NCBI RefSeq assembly: GCF_021432385.1
Contig: NZ_JAEACT010000003.1
Location: forward strand, 992,001-1,056,000
Source: Clostridium hydrogenum
GTDB lineage: Bacteria > Bacillota > Clostridia > Clostridiales > Clostridiaceae
Direction of reading: 5' to 3'
DNA: 64,000 nucleotides
Below, in pieces: positions 43,327 through 53,585 of this stretch. A program made the position numbers and the translations under genes. The notes beneath the pieces were generated by a model. It saw only the letters and a list, made by a program, of their open reading frames with translations. It was not told the DNA's origin and did not search any database. Numbering within the stretch: position 1 is the stretch's first letter; every line of letters begins with the position of its first letter.

Positions 43327-44629
43327 TTTTATTAACCCTTCTTTTAATTTTTATATATACATCAATCGAGCACATTACTGTACTTATCAATAAACATATA
43401 ATGTTAGAAAGCATTACTCCAATTGTTCCTAAATTAAACACCTTAATTAGAATTATAGCTAATGGTATATTTACTAAACATGATATTATAGCTGATATAG
43501 TTTGTATTCGTATTTTTCCCATACCATTCTGTACATTTACAAATATTCCATTAAAGCATATTAACCATGCATAAAAAGCACACAAATATATTAACTTATT
43601 ATCGACAACCAAGTTTTTCCCAAGCCATAATTTAGTTATAAGATTAAATTTAATCAATATACCAATAATCACAATAGCTGTTGGTATAAGTAAAAATAGC
43701 AATTTGCAGATAGCATTTTTTATCCAATTAAAATTTTCTTTAATAGTAGCTTCTGCCACAGAAGACCATAATTGTATTAATAAAATTGAATAAATAGTAG
43801 AAATAACCTGAAATAGTTTGGCTGTTATTGAATATGCTGTTACTTTCTCTGCCCCTATAAAGCTTGATATGATAAAATTATCTGTTGAAAATAAAACCAA
43901 CGTTGCAATCTGTAAAATAAAAAATTCTAACCCTATACCTATAAGATCCCTACCTACCTCTTTGTTGTGATATTTAATACTTGGTCTAAATTTCTTATCT
44001 ATTACAATTACAGCTGTAAAAACAATATTTGAAAATGAATTTGCTACTAAATATAAAATAGCAATATTTATTAAACTTGCATTTGTAAATTTTCTTAATA
44101 TTATTAACCCTGCTAATGTTAATAAACTTGTTATTGTCTGAAATAAATTAACTAATGAACTTTTATGTATTCCAAATGCAATTGAACTACTTAAGCCCAA
44201 AATGAAATTTATGCAAAAATTAACTATAACAATTACTAAGCTAATTATTATCTCGTATCTTGATAAAGTGTTACCTCTAAACACTGCATTCGTATTTATA
44301 AAAAATGTTGCAAATATTCCGACCACGAAAATAACAATAGATATTACAGTAATATAAATATATGCATTTGATATGTATTCTTTTAATCTTTTATTATCAT
44401 TTTCTGTAACACATTTGGTAACTTTATTTCTCAATCCATTTCCTATTCCAAAATTAGATAACGCCGCCCATGATATAATAGTTAAGATAGTTTGCCATAT
44501 ACCATACCTTTCGTTATTTAAATATTTTAGAGTTAATGGGATTGTTAAATATGTTATACTCATATTTATTAATCTAAAAACAAAGTTAAGTGCTGTGTTG
44601 AATAGGTATTTATTTTTTATAACTTTCAT
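43301..44629 (-). CDS. Oligosaccharide flippase (Wzx, polysaccharide transporter family)
   Basis: 442 residues from the ATG at 44629 (GAGGAA upstream). About 12-14 hydrophobic helices span the chain. LNFVFRLINMSITYLTIPLT at the N-terminus, RYGIWQTILTIISWAALSNF and GIGNGLRNKVTKCVTENDNK are characteristic of the polysaccharide-export (MATE-like) flippases. It should move the undecaprenyl-linked repeat unit across the membrane for polymerisation by the Wzy-like protein encoded 1.2 kb upstream. It lies between the acyltransferase and a transferase-like gene. Confidence 0.88.
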   Translation of the reverse strand: MKVIKNKYLFNTALNFVFRLINMSITYLTIPLTLKYLNNERYGIWQTILTIISWAALSNFGIGNGLRNKVTKCVTENDNKRLKEYISNAYIYITVISIVIFVVGIFATFFINTNAVFRGNTLSRYEIIISLVIVIVNFCINFILGLSSSIAFGIHKSSLVNLFQTITSLLTLAGLIILRKFTNASLINIAILYLVANSFSNIVFTAVIVIDKKFRPSIKYHNKEVGRDLIGIGLEFFILQIATLVLFSTDNFIISSFIGAEKVTAYSITAKLFQVISTIYSILLIQLWSSVAEATIKENFNWIKNAICKLLFLLIPTAIVIIGILIKFNLITKLWLGKNLVVDNKLIYLCAFYAWLICFNGIFVNVQNGMGKIRIQTISAIISCLVNIPLAIILIKVFNLGTIGVMLSNIICLLISTVMCSIDVYIKIKRRVNKNENCNKLC

Positions 44630-44743
44630 ATTACATTTCCTCATCTAATCATTAATATAGTTAACATTATATAATTAATACGTTATTATAAATGTTTATT
44701 AATAGCACTTAATTTTTTAGTATGATAAAATAAAAAATTCATT

Positions 44744-45769
44744 TCATTGTTTCAAATCCTGTTGCATTGTTTTTTGTTTACCTAATATAAACGAAAAATA
44801 TTTATTTATAATGTAAATAAACGGCATAATTATAAGTAAACTAAAAATAGTAAATATACATCCCCATAATAAAGAGGTATTTGTATTTATCTTAAAAATT
44901 TTATTAAAAATAAGTTTTAAAAGTTCTAAAGTCTTGGGATGCAATGCCAATATTATGAAACTATTAGCACCTATATAACTTAATATTGTGGATTTATTTA
45001 TAATATTAGCCAAAAGCACACATACCATAATACCACTAAAAGCTGATATAAGAAAATAAAAATACTTTCCATATTCATTATTATACATATACACAACTGT
45101 ATTTGCCTCGCTTGTATAAATTAGCAAAAGCGAGCTTATTATCGCAACTATTATTTTGGTTAAAATCTTTGCATTAACAAAATTATATTTTAATCCATTT
45201 ACTATGTAACCAAATCCATAAAAAATAATTGCAGTAAAGGCAATATCGATTCCCCATGGCAACATATAAACCATATATTTACTATCAATAAATCCAATAA
45301 ATATAAAAGCTAACAATACTACTAAAAGTCCTAACTTTCCCCTTACGAATCTACTTATGAAATAAAACAACATTTCAGTAACAAATAAACAAGGTATAAA
45401 CCATAGTACACCATCAAAAATCATATAATTGTGAATGTTATTGGCATAAAAAATTCCTAACATTGGTTTAAATATATTTATTCCTATTGAATTTTTCATT
45501 ATTCTTCTTTCTACTACTACCCAAAAAATATATGTCAAAACTGAAAACACAAAATAAGGAATCAAAAGACTCTTTATTTTTTTCTTTAAATACGTTAAAA
45601 AATTACCTTTTAATTTAAAAGTATATCCTGATAAAAAGAAAAATAATGGCATATGAAATGATAATATTAACTTTAAATTACTATTTGGTATTGATGTATG
45701 CCCAAGTATTACTAATAGCATAGCTATACCTTTAGCAACATCAATCCACTCAATTCTTTTATTTTGCAT
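44744..45769 (-). CDS. Membrane acyltransferase, family 3
   Basis: 341 residues from the ATG at 45769. It begins RIEWIDVAKGIAMLLVILGH, the conserved first helix with the catalytic His, followed by FHMPLFFFLSGYTF, and has about ten membrane helices. Such enzymes put acetyl or other acyl groups on sugars of exported polysaccharides. The first five codons upstream (MGLKI) lack a ribosome binding site. It is flanked by wzy and wzx, so modification probably occurs on the lipid-linked repeat unit. Confidence 0.88.
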   Translation of the reverse strand: MQNKRIEWIDVAKGIAMLLVILGHTSIPNSNLKLILSFHMPLFFFLSGYTFKLKGNFLTYLKKKIKSLLIPYFVFSVLTYIFWVVVERRIMKNSIGINIFKPMLGIFYANNIHNYMIFDGVLWFIPCLFVTEMLFYFISRFVRGKLGLLVVLLAFIFIGFIDSKYMVYMLPWGIDIAFTAIIFYGFGYIVNGLKYNFVNAKILTKIIVAIISSLLLIYTSEANTVVYMYNNEYGKYFYFLISAFSGIMVCVLLANIINKSTILSYIGANSFIILALHPKTLELLKLIFNKIFKINTNTSLLWGCIFTIFSLLIIMPFIYIINKYFSFILGKQKTMQQDLKQ

Positions 45770-45861
45770 AATTTTTAACCCCATAATAATTATTTTGTTA
45801 AACTAATTTAAAACAACACATTAATATACTTTGTATTTCGCTCTAGCAAACGGTAAAATCA

Positions 45862-47109
45862 CTAACTTTTAAATGTTTTAAACCTAAATGTTATAGCCAT
45901 AAGAATTGCAAAACTTAAGCCATCATCCAATCTCCAAATAAAATTAGGAGTAAATAATGTCATTACTATAGTAGCAATACAAAATCCCAAAACTGGCATT
46001 TTATACCTACTTTTTATTTTGAAAATATTAAATATAATATAAACAAAAAATATAGAAAAAATGAGAACACCTATTACTCCCATATCTAGAAATATCCACA
46101 GCCAAAAACTATCAACAGTAAATGTATTAACTCCATTTAAACAATACTGAGCTAATAGTCCTCTTCCACAAAAAAAGCTTAATATATTTTTTGACATTAA
46201 ATCGCCTATAATTACAAATTCACTGCTTCTTGTACTCAAACTTGTATCTTTATTAAAACTATGATTACTATAAATAATATTAATTCTATTTTTTATATAG
46301 TTATTAACTAATCCATTAAGAAAATCGTTATTATTATAAAAGTACACAAATATTGCCAAAACAATAAATATAAAAATAATACTTTTAATAATATAAGCAA
46401 TTTTTAGCCTTTCTTTATAAAAAAATATATAATATAAAAATAATAATATAAATGTAACTGCAAAAGCTATTATTTCTGTTCTTTCCTGTTGAGTTATTAA
46501 TGCGATTAATATTAACACAGTTACTATAGATACATGAATATTTTTGCTAAGTTTGAATTTATTAGTCATTATGTAAAATATAAAAAACACAAAAAGTGAT
46601 ACAAGTAATGTTTCATTACTTCTAAATAAGTCATATGACTGTGATAAATCATACCTTTTTTTGTATTGATATATATTTGCAACACTTGCAACAATTCCTA
46701 ATAACATTAATTTTTTTACAATTTTATTTTCATCTTCATTACAAAACATATAGTTCAATACTAGATAATCGAATAAGACTAAAAAAATATTTCTTACAAT
46801 TCTTATAGCACTAATGTCATTTATAAAAATTGATATATATCCATAAAATAAAACATATATAGCTATACTAGCCAAAACCTTTATACTATTTTTATTATGT
46901 CTAAACGATAAAAAAATTTTTTTAATTGAATCTTTCTTTAATAAAAAAGTTATTATAATTAAAAGTGCCAAAATATCAACTATAGACATTTTTATTCCAT
47001 CTGCAATAGATATTCCATAATCCGATACACCTGGTATTATACATGATAATATATATATATATACCAAAATGTACTTATCTACAATTTTCTTACCATACCC
47101 TTTAACCAC
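45862..47109 (-). CDS. O-antigen/exopolysaccharide polymerase, Wzy-like
   Basis: About 415 residues. GTG at 47109 is preferred because AGGAG lies seven bases before it; an ATG six codons earlier has no site. The chain is a polytopic membrane protein with 10-12 helices and a larger external loop (about 280-330, YSNHSFNKDTSLSTRSSEFV). The loop and FFCGRGLLAQYCLNG resemble the Wzy/O-antigen ligase family. Sequence identity within this family is always low, so position and topology carry most of the weight. It is expected to link repeat units at the outer membrane face. Confidence 0.75.
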   Translation of the reverse strand: MVKGYGKKIVDKYILVYIYILSCIIPGVSDYGISIADGIKMSIVDILALLIIITFLLKKDSIKKIFLSFRHNKNSIKVLASIAIYVLFYGYISIFINDISAIRIVRNIFLVLFDYLVLNYMFCNEDENKIVKKLMLLGIVASVANIYQYKKRYDLSQSYDLFRSNETLLVSLFVFFIFYIMTNKFKLSKNIHVSIVTVLILIALITQQERTEIIAFAVTFILLFLYYIFFYKERLKIAYIIKSIIFIFIVLAIFVYFYNNNDFLNGLVNNYIKNRINIIYSNHSFNKDTSLSTRSSEFVIIGDLMSKNILSFFCGRGLLAQYCLNGVNTFTVDSFWLWIFLDMGVIGVLIFSIFFVYIIFNIFKIKSRYKMPVLGFCIATIVMTLFTPNFIWRLDDGLSFAILMAITFRFKTFKS

Positions 47110-47339
47110 ACAAACACTCCTAACCATATTTATTTCATATACTCTTTTGCTTAATCATCGTTTAACAAACATCAGTTAATATTTATTTTTCATACAAAAT
47201 CATCATATTAACATTTTACTCCATATACTAACATCTTTTACTACTATAAAACTTTCTTTAAGAGTTTTTCTAATCTTGCATCTCTTATTCTAAATATATC
47301 TTTTATAACTTGATATTAACTAAAACTTATATAACACAA

Positions 47340-47564
47340 TTAAATTAAATTTTTACACTTTAAATCTTTAATAATTTTACCTAATAGAAATAGAAAACTA
47401 CCCATTGAATATTTATACTTATTAATAAAGCAACCTCTAATTATGCATATCACTGCAATTATTCCCAACGTAACAGAATCCTAGTGGTTGTTTGTGAAAT
47501 GTGCTGCATTGTTGCTAATTACAATCGTTAGCAACATAATAATAACTACCATACTATCATTCAT
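47340..47564 (-). pseudogene. Chimeric gene remnant containing a piece of the neighbouring GT4 gene
   Basis: One minus-strand frame runs from ATG at 47564 to TAA at 47340, interrupted by TAG at 47481. It reads a hydrophobic start (NDSMVVIIMLLTIVISNNAA), later SVTLGIIAVICIIRGCF, and ends GKIIKDLKCKNLI. The last about 50 bp are nearly identical to 49051-49100 inside the GT4 gene (GKIIKDLKYKNLIQLG). The rest of the gap 47128-47635 is AT-rich without other features. Confidence 0.5.
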
Positions 47565-47635
47565 ATTATTTATACCTTTTATTTTTCCTATGTTACTTCT
47601 CTTCCTTTAAGATAGACTTGAGCCTTCTATATTTT

Positions 47636-48640
47636 TTAATTTGATTCAATCTTATACTTTACTAACCAAATCACATCTAATACTGTCTTTAAAAAATTTC
47701 TTTTATATATTCCCATACATCTTTTAGCCAAATTCACAAAATCTTCTTCATTTAAATTGATTTTCTTTTTACTTATTTTGTTAAACATATATTTAAAACC
47801 TGTTTTCTTCTCAGCTGGAAGATGCCATATCACTAAATTTAAATCTTCTTTATTAACAGTATTAAATTTAAATGTTGTCCACATGCGTTTTATGTAATTA
47901 TTAGCCACTATGTTATTAACACCTATTTTATGATAAATCATACTTAAAAAATGTGCTTCTTCTGTTAATTTTATATCCTTTTTAGTGTATTGTTCAAAAT
48001 TTACCTTCCATAAAAACTTATACTGCTCATTAATTAGCTTTATGCTACTTACTTTTGCTGCTAATATCTCTCCACCATAATAGATAACATCACTTTTTTC
48101 GTTATAAAACTTTTCATACAATTGTCTCATCTCTATTGTAGTTATTCCATTCATTCTGTAATCTAATGGCGTAGCTTCACTATATGCTATAACTTTATTT
48201 GTATCAATATCTTCAAATATCTCATCTGACTTTTTTACAAAAACACAATCGGAATCTAAAATTAAAAACTTATCACTATCTTCATATTTTTTTTCTATAT
48301 ATGCTAATATATCAAAAATATAAAATTGATTTCTCCATGCTCCAAACCAATCTTTTGGAGTTTTATATGTTAAATTCAGATTAACTATTTCTATTTCATT
48401 GCAATTAAAGAACTCATTAAAATTCACTCCATCGACATTTGAAGGCAACTCTTTAACATTAGTAAAAAATATATGCTTATCTTCCTTATTAAACAACAAA
48501 CTGCTATAATAAAAGTCATATATACATTTCCAATATACCTTTTGAAATTTTTCGCTACTTGGCTTTCCTCCTACTTGAGGATAAAAACTTGAGTCCTCTT
48601 CATCTTCAACAAATAGCCAACTGCATATATAATTATTCAT
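47636..48640 (-). CDS. Putative glycosyltransferase (GT-A-like)
   Basis: A 334-residue soluble protein. It has KFLILDSDCVFVKKSDEIFE, where DSD is a good DxD metal/nucleotide-sugar site, preceded by WFGAWRNQFYIFDILAYIEK. It also has YYGGEILAAKVSSI and TEEAHFLSMIYHKIG, a transferase-like arrangement. I do not recognise a named subfamily. AGGAGGGGC precedes the ATG. It follows the GT4 gene by 40 bp and precedes a 500-bp gap containing a gene remnant. Confidence 0.7.
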   Translation of the reverse strand: MNNYICSWLFVEDEEDSSFYPQVGGKPSSEKFQKVYWKCIYDFYYSSLLFNKEDKHIFFTNVKELPSNVDGVNFNEFFNCNEIEIVNLNLTYKTPKDWFGAWRNQFYIFDILAYIEKKYEDSDKFLILDSDCVFVKKSDEIFEDIDTNKVIAYSEATPLDYRMNGITTIEMRQLYEKFYNEKSDVIYYGGEILAAKVSSIKLINEQYKFLWKVNFEQYTKKDIKLTEEAHFLSMIYHKIGVNNIVANNYIKRMWTTFKFNTVNKEDLNLVIWHLPAEKKTGFKYMFNKISKKKINLNEEDFVNLAKRCMGIYKRNFLKTVLDVIWLVKYKIESN

Positions 48641-48680
48641 ATGCCCCTCCTAGATTCAATCATTTATCACTAATATACCT

Positions 48681-49895
48681 TTATTCTTCCATGATTAAAT
48701 TTAATGTTTTATAAATTTCTATATACTTATTCACAAATTTATCCACCATATAATTATCTTTATACTTATTAAAAGCATTAATAGAATACTGCTTTATTTT
48801 TTCTTCATCACCTAAAAAATCAACTATTGCTTTTTTCAATTGTTCATGATTACATTTCTCTATAAGTATACCACATTCATTTTCAAGTTGCTCACCTATT
48901 CCACCAACATCAAATGCTATAACCGGCAAAGAATTTGAAAAAGCTTCTATAATTGTAGTAGGAAAATTATCTTCTATTGAAGTTGATAGAAAGACATCTG
49001 ATGCTTTGTATATTTTGTTAAGCTCCGCTTTATTACTTATGTATCCCAATTGAATTAAATTTTTATACTTTAAATCTTTAATAATTTTACCTACTGAAAT
49101 AAATACTATATCGTCATTAAAGTTATCTAATACTTTAAATAAATATTTTATTCCTTTTCTTTCATCATTAGGATCTGCTGCTACAAATAAAACCACCTTT
49201 TTATCTAATGGGAGTTTTAATTCCTGTTTTAACTCAAATTTGCTTTTTGATACAATATTCTTATTATCTACACCATTTGGTATAACAGTTATATTGTATT
49301 GTTTTAAAAATGATTTTTTAAATTCTTCAGCTAACCACCTAGATGGAGATACAAACATTACTTTTTCTTTATTAAGTAAGTTAAATACATGTTTTTTCTC
49401 CATCCAAATGCTCTTCGATCTATCAATATACCTTGCAGGATACAAGTATTTATGTTCACATTTACTGCACCCATCTATCCATTTTGTGCAATTGCCAGGA
49501 AAAGCACAGCTTCCTGTAAAAGGCCATTCATCATGTAATGTCCACACTACTGGTTTATTATGTTTATTAATTAGTTTTATAAGTTTAATCATATCAATAT
49601 AGTAGCCATGTATATTGTGTAAATGTATTACATCAGCCTTTTTTATATAGTTTTCAATTTCTTTGCTAAAATATACATTCTTAGACTTACCAAAAAACCT
49701 ATTTGATAGCGCAGACATATATATATCAAATTTATTACAAACATTTATAGCGGCTTCATCCTCTGCCTTACCCCTTCCATAAAGAAAAACAGAGTTATTA
49801 TCCGTATTATTATTTATATAATTGTGAATACTATTTGCAATGCTTGCAGCGCCACCGCCACCAATATATCTAGTATTTATTTGTAATATATTCAT
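48681..49895 (-). CDS. Glycosyltransferase family 4 protein (WcaC-like)
   Basis: 404 residues from the ATG at 49895 (AGGTGA upstream). The N-domain NILQINTRYIGGGGAASIAN and the segment KPVVWTLHDEWPFTGSCAFP with the following Cys pattern (GNCTKWIDGCSKC) are typical of colanic-acid-type transferases. The C-domain has VVLFVAADPNDERKGIKYLF and SIEDNFPTTIIEAFSNSLPV as the donor site. A part of this gene is duplicated as a remnant at 47340-47391. Confidence 0.88.
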   Translation of the reverse strand: MNILQINTRYIGGGGAASIANSIHNYINNNTDNNSVFLYGRGKAEDEAAINVCNKFDIYMSALSNRFFGKSKNVYFSKEIENYIKKADVIHLHNIHGYYIDMIKLIKLINKHNKPVVWTLHDEWPFTGSCAFPGNCTKWIDGCSKCEHKYLYPARYIDRSKSIWMEKKHVFNLLNKEKVMFVSPSRWLAEEFKKSFLKQYNITVIPNGVDNKNIVSKSKFELKQELKLPLDKKVVLFVAADPNDERKGIKYLFKVLDNFNDDIVFISVGKIIKDLKYKNLIQLGYISNKAELNKIYKASDVFLSTSIEDNFPTTIIEAFSNSLPVIAFDVGGIGEQLENECGILIEKCNHEQLKKAIVDFLGDEEKIKQYSINAFNKYKDNYMVDKFVNKYIEIYKTLNLIMEE

Positions 49896-49940
49896 ACTTA
49901 TCACCTATATGCTATTATAATCTTTAAGATTTTTATATAT

Positions 49941-51185
49941 TTATTGTACTAATTCTGAAATAACCTTACTGTACTTACCAATTGATAGTTCTCTCTTAAG
50001 TTTATTTTCTAAGTATTGTCTGCCATTTAGCCCTTTTTCAATATATTCCGCTTTATTGTTAAACATAAATTTAATTGTTTTCTTAAATCCTTCATAATCT
50101 CCAACATCATTACATACTCCACATTTAGCATCTTCAATTACCATTCTAGCTTCCGAACCACTTTCTAAAACACCTAATACTGGCTTTCCACTTGCCATTA
50201 CACCGTATAATTTACTAGGAACAGAAACACCTTTAATTCCTTTGGCGTTTATAACCAAATGAACATCAGCAGCATTTAATGAATATATTAAATCCTCTTT
50301 ATTTTGATATGGTATGAAATATACATTATCTAAATTGTTGCGATTTTTAGTGTCCATCAATTTTGATTTAACTGAGCCATCTCCTACAAATGCAAATGCA
50401 ATATCTTTATTTCCCTTAAATTCCGATAAAGTTTCAACTATATTTTCTAAATCATAATATAATCCTAAATTTCCCGAATACATTACTATATATTTATTTT
50501 CTAAATTATATTTTTTCTTAAAAGCTAATATTCTATCATGATTTGGTGCTAAAGGATAAACAGCAGCTTCATCTATCCAATTATTTATAACAACACTTTT
50601 GGGTATTCTCTTTCCTTTAAATCTGTTACTTAGTGTTACTTGCATATCTCTGCCAACTACTACAATCATATTTGATTTTCTGCAACTAAATTTATCTACA
50701 GCTCTAGCAAAGTTTAATATAAATCTATTTTTTGCATATCCAACAGCTTCAGTTTGCTCAGGATTAAAATCTTGGATATTGTAAACAAACTTAGCCCTTT
50801 TTATTAACTTTCCTATTACCCCAAGTGTCCCACCTAATATTGGCGGCTGCGATATACTAAAAACCACATCCTGTTTGCCTACTTTAAAGGTTGCGCATAT
50901 AGCATTAAAAAAATATGATAATATATTTTTAATCCTACTCAGCTTATTCTTTTTATCGAATTCAGGTACCCTTACTCGCAAAACATTAATTTCTTTATAC
51001 TTTTCATAATAAAATCTTTTATCTTTATACTTATCTTCTATTTTTCCACTATAGCTTGGTACTACGCAAATGACAGTCACGTTAAATTTCTGTTGAATTC
51101 CTTCACCTAGCTCTGTTAATATCTGACCTGTAGAAGCTACATCTGGATAAAAATAATGAGCATATATAAGTAAATTTTTTTTCAT
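49941..51185 (-). CDS. Glycosyltransferase family 4 protein (WcaI/WbuB-like)
   Basis: A 414-residue GT-B enzyme. LLIYAHYFYPDVASTGQILT, VFSISQPPILGGTLGVIGKL and YNIQDFNPEQTEAVGY are motifs of the WcaI/WbuB subgroup, whose members often transfer fucose-type or N-acetylated deoxy sugars. The C-domain has YIVMYSGNLGLYYDLENIVE and VPSKLYGVMASGKPVLGV. Its position next to the GDP-fucose genes is consistent with a fucosyltransferase, but that is inference. GAGG precedes the ATG. Confidence 0.85.
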   Translation of the reverse strand: MKKNLLIYAHYFYPDVASTGQILTELGEGIQQKFNVTVICVVPSYSGKIEDKYKDKRFYYEKYKEINVLRVRVPEFDKKNKLSRIKNILSYFFNAICATFKVGKQDVVFSISQPPILGGTLGVIGKLIKRAKFVYNIQDFNPEQTEAVGYAKNRFILNFARAVDKFSCRKSNMIVVVGRDMQVTLSNRFKGKRIPKSVVINNWIDEAAVYPLAPNHDRILAFKKKYNLENKYIVMYSGNLGLYYDLENIVETLSEFKGNKDIAFAFVGDGSVKSKLMDTKNRNNLDNVYFIPYQNKEDLIYSLNAADVHLVINAKGIKGVSVPSKLYGVMASGKPVLGVLESGSEARMVIEDAKCGVCNDVGDYEGFKKTIKFMFNNKAEYIEKGLNGRQYLENKLKRELSIGKYSKVISELVQ

Positions 51186-51207
51186 TACAAACCTCTTCTA
51201 AATAAAT

Positions 51208-52530
51208 TTATCTTCCAACACAATAATACTTAAAACCTTTATTTTCAACAATATCCCTAGGGTATATATTTCTTAAATCAAAAAAACAATTACCACGCAT
51301 ACATTCTTTAATTTTATCTAAATCCAAACTTCTAAATTGATTCCACTCAGTAATAATGACTAACCCATCTGTTTCCAAAGCAGCTTCATATTCATCATTA
51401 CAAAAATCTATCACATCAATAACATTTTTTAATCTCCATCTAGCTTCTTCCATTGCTTTAGGATCATACACCTTAAATTTAGCACCTCTTTTAGCCAATT
51501 CATTAATAATTGTAATTGATGTTGACTCTCGCATATCATCTGTATTGTTTTTAAAGGCTAATCCAAGTATTCCGAAAGTTTTACCTTCAACCTCGCCCAT
51601 TGCCTGCAATATTTTATCAACCATTCGTAATTTCTGCCTATTATTAGCTTCTATTGTTGAACTTACTATTCCTAGTTTACAATCATAATCCTTAGCTATT
51701 TTAACTAATGCTTGTGTATCCTTAGGGAAGCAGCTTCCACCATATCCAGGTCCAGCATGTAAAAATTTAGATCCAATTCTTCCATCCATCCCCATTCCCT
51801 TTGATATATGTTGTATATTAGCTCCTACCTTCTCACACAATTCACTAAGTTCATTTATAAAAGATATTTTTGTAGCCAAAAAAGCATTAGAAGAATACTT
51901 AACTAATTCTGCTGTTTCTATATTAGTAACTAAAAAAGGAGTTTCATTTAAATACAATACTCTATACACTTGTTTCATGATTTCTATTGCCTTATCTGAT
52001 TCAGCTCCAAGTACAACTCTATCAGCATGTGTAAAATCTTGAATAGCAGAACCTTCTCTCAAAAATTCTGGATTTGAAACCACATCAAATTTAAAATCCA
52101 ATCCTCTTTCAGATAAAACTTCTTTAATTGCACTTTTTACTTTTTGACCGGTTCCAACTGGAACTGTTGATTTATCTACAATGACTTTATATCCATTCAT
52201 ATATGCTCCAATATCTCTAGCAACTTGAAGAACATACTGCAAATCCGCACTTCCATCTTCTGCAGGAGGTGTGCCTACTGCTATGAATATAACATCATTT
52301 TCTTCAACAGCCTTTTGTACACTAGTTGTAAAACTAAGACGCTTATAATAAACATTTCTATCAACCAAATCTTTTAAACCTGGTTCATAAATAGGTAATT
52401 CTCCATTCTTTAGCTTATTAATTTTTTTCTCATCTTTGTCAACACAGGTAACATTTAAGCCAAAATCAGATATGCATGTTCCACTGACCAATCCAACATA
52501 TCCTGTTCCTATCATAGCTACTTTATTCAA
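51208..52530 (-). CDS. ugd: UDP-glucose 6-dehydrogenase
   Basis: A 440-residue enzyme that oxidises UDP-glucose to UDP-glucuronate using two NAD. KVAMIGTGYVGLVSGTCISD is the NAD-binding start, IAVGTPPAEDGSADLQYV and NPEFLREGSAIQDF are conserved, and GPGYGGSCFPKDTQALV holds the catalytic Cys near residue 259. A GDP-mannose dehydrogenase has a similar fold and would be the alternative, but the overall sequence favours UDP-glucose. The start is TTG with GAGGTGA upstream. It makes an acidic sugar precursor, so the polymer is probably anionic. Confidence 0.92.
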   Translation of the reverse strand: MNKVAMIGTGYVGLVSGTCISDFGLNVTCVDKDEKKINKLKNGELPIYEPGLKDLVDRNVYYKRLSFTTSVQKAVEENDVIFIAVGTPPAEDGSADLQYVLQVARDIGAYMNGYKVIVDKSTVPVGTGQKVKSAIKEVLSERGLDFKFDVVSNPEFLREGSAIQDFTHADRVVLGAESDKAIEIMKQVYRVLYLNETPFLVTNIETAELVKYSSNAFLATKISFINELSELCEKVGANIQHISKGMGMDGRIGSKFLHAGPGYGGSCFPKDTQALVKIAKDYDCKLGIVSSTIEANNRQKLRMVDKILQAMGEVEGKTFGILGLAFKNNTDDMRESTSITIINELAKRGAKFKVYDPKAMEEARWRLKNVIDVIDFCNDEYEAALETDGLVIITEWNQFRSLDLDKIKECMRGNCFFDLRNIYPRDIVENKGFKYYCVGR

Positions 52531-52557
52531 TTAGCGTTCACCTCTATAAAATAAAAT

Positions 52558-53487
52558 TTACTTTATTGAATTTACGAACCATTCATAACTATCCTTAATT
52601 CCATCTCTAAGTTCAATCTTATATTTCCATCCAACACCTTCAAGTTTACTTACATCAAGAAGTTTTCTAGGAGTACCATCTGGCTTATCACTATTAAACC
52701 TTAACTCCCCATTAAACTCAACAACTTCTTTAATTATCTCAGCAAGTTCTCTTATTGTTACTTCTTTGCCTGTTCCGATATTTACATGCTCTTCACCATC
52801 ATAATTTTCCATCAAATAAACACAGCCATCTGCCATATCATCAACATGTAAGAATTCTCTTAAAGGCTTTCCAGTTCCCCATACTTCAACGAAAGGTTCA
52901 TTATTGACTTTTGCTTCATGGAATTTTCGTATAAGTGCAGGCATTACATGTGATGTTTCCAAATCAAAATTATCATTAGGTCCATATAAATTTGTTGGCA
53001 TACAGCTTATAAAATTATCTCCATATTGTTTTTTGAAGAATTGGCACATTTTAAGTCCAGATATTTTTGCAAGTGCATAAGCCTCATTTGTTGGTTCCAA
53101 ATATCCAGAAAGAAGATATTCCTCTTTAATTGGCTGAGGACACATTTTAGGATAAATACATGAACTTCCCAAAAATAAAAGTTTTTTAACTTTAAAATCA
53201 TGTGCTGCTTTTATAACATTATTTTGTATTTCTAAATTTTCATATATAAATTCTGCTGGATATGTACTATTAGCATTTATCCCTCCAACATGCGCTGCTG
53301 CTAAAAATACATACTCAGGCTTTTCCTCTTCAAAGAATTTTCTAACTTCTAATTGATTGGTTAAATCTAATTCCTTATGAGTTTTTCCAATCACATTTGT
53401 GTACCCTTTACTTTTTAAATTTCTAACTATTGCTGAACCAACAAGTCCTCTGTGCCCAGCAACATAAATTTTACTATCCTTTTTCAA
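52558..53487 (-). CDS. fcl: GDP-L-fucose synthase
   Basis: About 309 residues. It epimerises and reduces GDP-4-keto-6-deoxymannose to GDP-L-fucose. [20 protein letters not shown] is the cofactor-binding motif. [40 protein letters not shown] and [13 protein letters not shown] (YxxxK) are family signatures, with [14 protein letters not shown] further on. The first possible codon (GTG, 53496) touches the AGAGGG site; the TTG at 53487 is eight bases away and preferred. It lies 90 bp downstream of gmd, which makes its substrate. Confidence 0.94.
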   Translation of the reverse strand: MKKDSKIYVAGHRGLVGSAIVRNLKSKGYTNVIGKTHKELDLTNQLEVRKFFEEEKPEYVFLAAAHVGGINANSTYPAEFIYENLEIQNNVIKAAHDFKVKKLLFLGSSCIYPKMCPQPIKEEYLLSGYLEPTNEAYALAKISGLKMCQFFKKQYGDNFISCMPTNLYGPNDNFDLETSHVMPALIRKFHEAKVNNEPFVEVWGTGKPLREFLHVDDMADGCVYLMENYDGEEHVNIGTGKEVTIRELAEIIKEVVEFNGELRFNSDKPDGTPRKLLDVSKLEGVGWKYKIELRDGIKDSYEWFVNSIK

Positions 53488-53585
53488 AAACTTCACCCTC
53501 TAAACTATTTATAGAAATTCTAAAATAAATCTGCTATTTATTCTTATAAAATTTATAAAAACAAATAGCAATTTACTAATTAATA

